Source: Pasteurella sp049941595 (GTDB lineage: Bacteria; Pseudomonadota; Gammaproteobacteria; Enterobacterales; Pasteurellaceae). From it: DNA of 64,000 bases. Shown here piece after piece: positions 61,303-64,000 of the stretch. How positions within the stretch are numbered: position 1 is the first letter of the stretch; the number at the start of each line of letters is the position of its first letter. The position numbers and the translations under genes are program-made. Under the pieces are notes generated by a model, which had not been told where the DNA came from, did not search any database, and worked only from the letters and a program-made list of their open reading frames with translations. The stretch is taken from NCBI GenBank assembly GCA_049941595.1, contig JBNFNA010000002.1, positions 124,001-188,000 of the forward strand. The letters run 5' to 3'.

Positions 61303-61630
61303 CAAAAACTTTATTGCCACTTGTGTGACGGCGGTTTTTGCCGCGGTCACTTCAACGCTATGTTGCATTGCACCATTGGTCTATTTGGCCTTTGGCGTAT
61401 CTTCCACTTGGTTAGTCAGCTTACACGAATATGATTACTTACGTATTCCAATGCTGGTGATTTCATTGGTTGCCTTTGGCTATGGATTCTGGTTGCTCAC
61501 GTTTTCCAAAAAAATCATCTGCACAAAATACCTGTCACGTAAAAGCCTGACTGTTTTATATGCCATAGTGTTCGTTGTGATGTTATTTTTCTTACTCTAT
61601 CCAACTCTGTTACCTTATTTTCTTGAATAA
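61277..61630 (+). CDS. MerT-like inner-membrane metal transport protein
   Basis: The 117-aa protein has three membrane helices and a vicinal Cys pair in the first (CVTAVFAAVTSTLCCIAPLVYLAFG, C29-C30), followed by ASSTW-like VSSTWLVSL, which is the pattern of the mercuric transporter MerT. The second Cys pair of classical MerT is not obvious; a lone Cys lies in KKIICTKY. It overlaps the transglutaminase gene by 26 nt, and the MerP-like gene starts 10 nt after its stop. No merR or merA is near, so the metal may not be mercury. Confidence 0.72.
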   Translation: MNSLQKNYNKNFIATCVTAVFAAVTSTLCCIAPLVYLAFGVSSTWLVSLHEYDYLRIPMLVISLVAFGYGFWLLTFSKKIICTKYLSRKSLTVLYAIVFVVMLFFLLYPTLLPYFLE

Positions 61631-61640
61631 TGGGAGTGTT

Positions 61641-61943
61641 ATGAAAAAAATTCTCTGTGCATTTTTCCTCTTTTTCGCTTTGTTTAATATGAGCTACGCC
61701 ACAACACCGAGCGTAAATGACGATGAAAAACTCGTTGCTATTCATATTAAAGAAATGACTTGCCAGCTTTGTGTTTATTTAGTGAATAAAGAATTGCGTG
61801 ATATTGATGGCGTGATTTCCACTAAAGCGAGCTTTAAAGATCGTATTGTCAATATCGTGGCAAAAAAAGATGTGGATAATCAACGTTTCGTGCAAGCCAT
61901 TGAAAAATTGAAATACACGCCTGAAATTATACAGGCACAATAG
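61641..61943 (+). CDS. MerP-like periplasmic heavy-metal-binding protein
   Basis: The 100-aa protein has a signal peptide (MKKILCAFFLFFALFNMSYA) and a ferredoxin-like HMA domain with the metal motif MTCQLC (C41, C44), with the usual IKEMTCQLCVYLVNKEL helix and EKLKYTPEIIQ C-terminus. MerP and similar carriers hand metal to a membrane partner; here that would be the MerT-like protein directly upstream. The GGGAG site is clear. The metal is unknown. Confidence 0.78.
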   Translation: MKKILCAFFLFFALFNMSYATTPSVNDDEKLVAIHIKEMTCQLCVYLVNKELRDIDGVISTKASFKDRIVNIVAKKDVDNQRFVQAIEKLKYTPEIIQAQ

Positions 61944-62635
61944 AGCACAAAAGTGCGGTCAAAATACGTAAAATTCTATGCCAAATACAGTTTTGATAAA
62001 CTCAACCTCTTGAGACGTATTTAAAATTCCCTTTTACCAAACCACATATCGAAAGTTGGAGAAATGGCTGGCAAGTTAGAGCACATTTTTTGCTTACTTT
62101 AAATATGAATATCAACAAAATTCCGCTGCGATTTTTTCCGTGATTTTAAATCGTCGTCGCCTGCCAGTGAGCTTAGATTGACACTGCTAGCGTGCAGATC
62201 GCTGGCTAATCCAAGTTGAGCAATATAATCAATAGCTAGAAAAGTTTGACCTTGAAAAATATCAGGATTTTGATCTGTGGCGAGGCGATGAAAGCGAATA
62301 TGCTGATTTTCAAAAAGCCACGGAATTTCAAGCCCAAGAGTTAAATTTACGCCACTCGGAGGATTTTTGGTGTATTGACAAAATATTGAGCAAGCCGAGC
62401 TAGATAACGTCAATATTATTGAGTTTATTAGCGAAACCATTCGTGAGCTACAGTCATTATATGAGCGTTGCCATCGTTAAAGTTGAAAAATTCAAATAAA
62501 CGTTCATTATCTTAGAGAAAAATCAAAAAAATCCACCGCACTTTGTGTCAATTTTCCCCGTTTTACGCTATCCTATATCACATTTTCTTAAGTAAATTCG
62601 TCCGCAAAAGTGCGGTTAAAATCAAAGGTAAAATT
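61944..62635. other. Gene-poor stretch holding a decayed gene
   Basis: This 692-bp gap has uptake signals at about 61950, 62536 and 62607 and the broken gene described separately. The USS at 62607 lies in the leuS leader. I see no RNA gene. Confidence 0.6.
62080..62480 (+). pseudogene. Relic of an unknown protein gene
   Basis: Plus-strand frames show convincing protein-like pieces in shifted frames: FKYEYQQNSAAIFSVILNRR, then DLEKYQDFDLWRGDESEYAD and FQKATEFQAQELNLRHSEDF, and after another shift AELDNVNIIEFISETIRELQ to a stop near 62480. At least two frameshifts and several stops break it. The parts read as one helical, acidic protein. I cannot name the family. Confidence 0.4.
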
Positions 62636-64000
62636 ATGCAAGAACAGTACCGTCCCGATTTGATTGAACCGGAAGTTCAACAATACTGGGCTCAAAATAA
62701 AACATTTAAAGCGATTAAAGATACCAATAAACCGAAATATTACTGTCTTTCTATGTTCCCTTACCCATCAGGTCGTCTGCATATGGGTCACGTGCGTAAC
62801 TACACCATTGGAGATGTAATTTCACGCTATCAACGTATGAACGGAAAAAACGTTTTACAACCAATGGGTTGGGATGCATTCGGTTTGCCAGCTGAAGGGG
62901 CTGCAATCAAAAACAAAACTGCACCGGCAAAATGGACTTACGAAAATATCGATTATATGAAAAACCAACTCAAAATCTTGGGCTTTGGTTTTGACTGGGA
63001 TCGTGAAGTCACTACTTGTAAACCGGAATACTACAAATGGGAACAATGGTTCTTCACTGAGTTATACAAAAAAGGCTTAGTGTACAAAAAAACCTCTACG
63101 GTAAACTGGTGTCCAAACGATGAAACTGTATTGGCGAACGAACAGGTACACGAAGGTTGCTGCTGGCGTTGTGATACCCCTGTGGAACAAAAAGAAATTC
63201 CACAATGGTTTATTAAAATCACCGATTATGCAGAGCAATTATTAGGTGACTTAGACAACCTTCCATTATGGCCAGATCAAGTAAAAACAATGCAACGTAA
63301 CTGGATCGGTCGTTCTGAAGGGGTTGAAATCACGTTTAAATTAGACAATTCAGAAGATAGCTTAACGGTTTATACCACTCGCCCAGACACTTTCTTTGGT
63401 GTGTCTTATGTGGCTGTGGCAGCAACACATCCTTTAGCCGAAAAAGCGGCTGAAAATAACCCAGAATTAGCGCAATTCATTCAAGAATGTAAAAACACCA
63501 AAGTGGCAGAAGCTGAACTTGCTACGATGGAAAAGAAAGGAATGGCAACAGGCGTTTATGCTATTCACCCATTAACAGGTAAAAAAGTCCCAGTTTGGGT
63601 CGCTAACTTTGTGCTAATGCATTATGGTACTGGTGCGGTAATGGCTGTTCCTGCTCACGATGAACGTGACTATGAATTTGCGAAAAAATATGATTTACCA
63701 ATCAATCAAGTTATCCAACCATTAGACGGTTCAGAATGGGATTTCAGCAAAGCAGCATTTACTGAATACGGTAAATTAGTAAATTCAGCTGAATTTGATG
63801 GCTTAGATTTTGATGGTGCGTTTAATGCAATCGCAGACAAACTCACACAAATGGGCGTTGGTAAAAAACAAACTAACTACCGCTTACGTGACTGGGGTGT
63901 GTCTCGTCAACGTTACTGGGGTGCGCCAATTCCAATGCTTACCTTAGAGAACGGCGATGTCGTGCCAGCACCATTACAAGATTTACCAATCGTATTGCCT
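62636..64000 (+). CDS. leuS: Leucyl-tRNA synthetase (C-terminal part outside the window)
   Basis: LeuRS charges tRNA-Leu. The first 455 codons are present: the class I HMGH-type motif in YPSGRLHMGHVRNYTIGDV (about 43-61), the WGWD region (MGWDAFGLPAEGAAIKN), and the CP1 editing domain with the TTRPDTFFGVSYVAVAATHPL threonine-rich motif. The frame runs off the right edge, so the KMSKS motif is not visible. A USS-containing leader precedes the ATG at 62636. Confidence 0.97.
   Translation, partial: MQEQYRPDLIEPEVQQYWAQNKTFKAIKDTNKPKYYCLSMFPYPSGRLHMGHVRNYTIGDVISRYQRMNGKNVLQPMGWDAFGLPAEGAAIKNKTAPAKWTYENIDYMKNQLKILGFGFDWDREVTTCKPEYYKWEQWFFTELYKKGLVYKKTSTVNWCPNDETVLANEQVHEGCCWRCDTPVEQKEIPQWFIKITDYAEQLLGDLDNLPLWPDQVKTMQRNWIGRSEGVEITFKLDNSEDSLTVYTTRPDTFFGVSYVAVAATHPLAEKAAENNPELAQFIQECKNTKVAEAELATMEKKGMATGVYAIHPLTGKKVPVWVANFVLMHYGTGAVMAVPAHDERDYEFAKKYDLPINQVIQPLDGSEWDFSKAAFTEYGKLVNSAEFDGLDFDGAFNAIADKLTQMGVGKKQTNYRLRDWGVSRQRYWGAPIPMLTLENGDVVPAPLQDLPIVLP

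Noticed and set aside
62099..62440. A 113-codon minus-strand frame before leuS
   Set aside because: The plus-strand segments look more like real protein (acidic helices, continuous through two shifts); the minus frame has unusual composition.
1..64000. CRISPR array, tRNA or rRNA gene, IS element or integrase
   Set aside because: I saw no spaced direct repeats, cloverleaf, rRNA segment, transposase or integrase in the window.

Overview
The window is a chromosomal segment of a Pasteurellaceae bacterium. The main evidence is the Hin-type DNA uptake signal sequence (core AAGTGCGGT or ACCGCACTT), which occurs dozens of times inside and between genes, often as inverted pairs at gene ends. The proteins and local gene pairs (lexA/plsB, ffh/yfjD, rraA/menA/trmO, exbB-exbD-tonB, surA-rsmA-apaH) resemble Haemophilus and Aggregatibacter. 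I cannot decide between an H. parainfluenzae-like Haemophilus and an Aggregatibacter from the sequence alone. The DNA is moderately AT-rich, with a much AT-richer island at the left edge and AT-rich inserts in the his operon.

Layout, left to right. 1-4.5 kb: cell-surface carbohydrate genes (a cut-off unknown gene, an acyltransferase-3/SGNH O-acetylase, a family 25 and a family 9 glycosyltransferase) around rpmE. 4.5-10 kb: mutM, rpmBG, a RadC-type protein, coaBC-dut-slmA, yheU and crp. 10-15 kb: a methyltransferase, then the replication genes dnaA-dnaN-recF on the minus strand, with no visible DnaA-box cluster. 14.8-18.7 kb: rpmH-rnpA-yidD-yidC-mnmE. 18.7-27.3 kb: a DASS carboxylate transporter, rraA, menA, trmO, a periplasmic OB-fold protein, typA, glnA and a lysozyme-inhibitor-like lipoprotein. 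27.5-33 kb: rpsF-priB-rpsR-rplI, lexA with two SOS boxes, and plsB. 33-39.4 kb: ffh, a YpjD-like membrane protein, yfjD and the TonB energising operon behind a Fur-like site. 39.4-45.3 kb: a gene relic, an M48 lipoprotein peptidase, ppa, an aromatic amino acid permease, a UshA-like nucleotidase and a methyltransferase.

45.3-56.3 kb is the histidine operon, with a 13-residue leader peptide containing five consecutive His codons and a clear attenuator. All eight expected his genes are present (hisB and hisIE are fused), but unrelated genes sit at five of the junctions: a Cdd1-like helix-hairpin-helix protein after hisG, a GFA/CENP-V zinc protein after hisD, a 1-kb cassette of unknown genes after hisB, a YiiM-like MOSC protein after hisH, and an FRG-domain gene after hisF. 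The 1-kb cassette includes a 32-codon gene on the opposite strand. The FRG gene is split by a frameshift at an A8 tract.

56.3-64 kb: a repeat-like stem-loop region, pyrR, surA-rsmA-apaH, a periplasmic transglutaminase-like protein coupled to MerT- and MerP-like proteins, a decayed gene, and the start of leuS, which runs off the window.

The most unusual parts are the his-operon insertions (32-aa peptide cassette and FRG gene), the transglutaminase/MerT/MerP-like unit and the left surface-polysaccharide island. Most of the rest is ordinary core genome. All functional calls were made by reading translated sequence; no database search was run.
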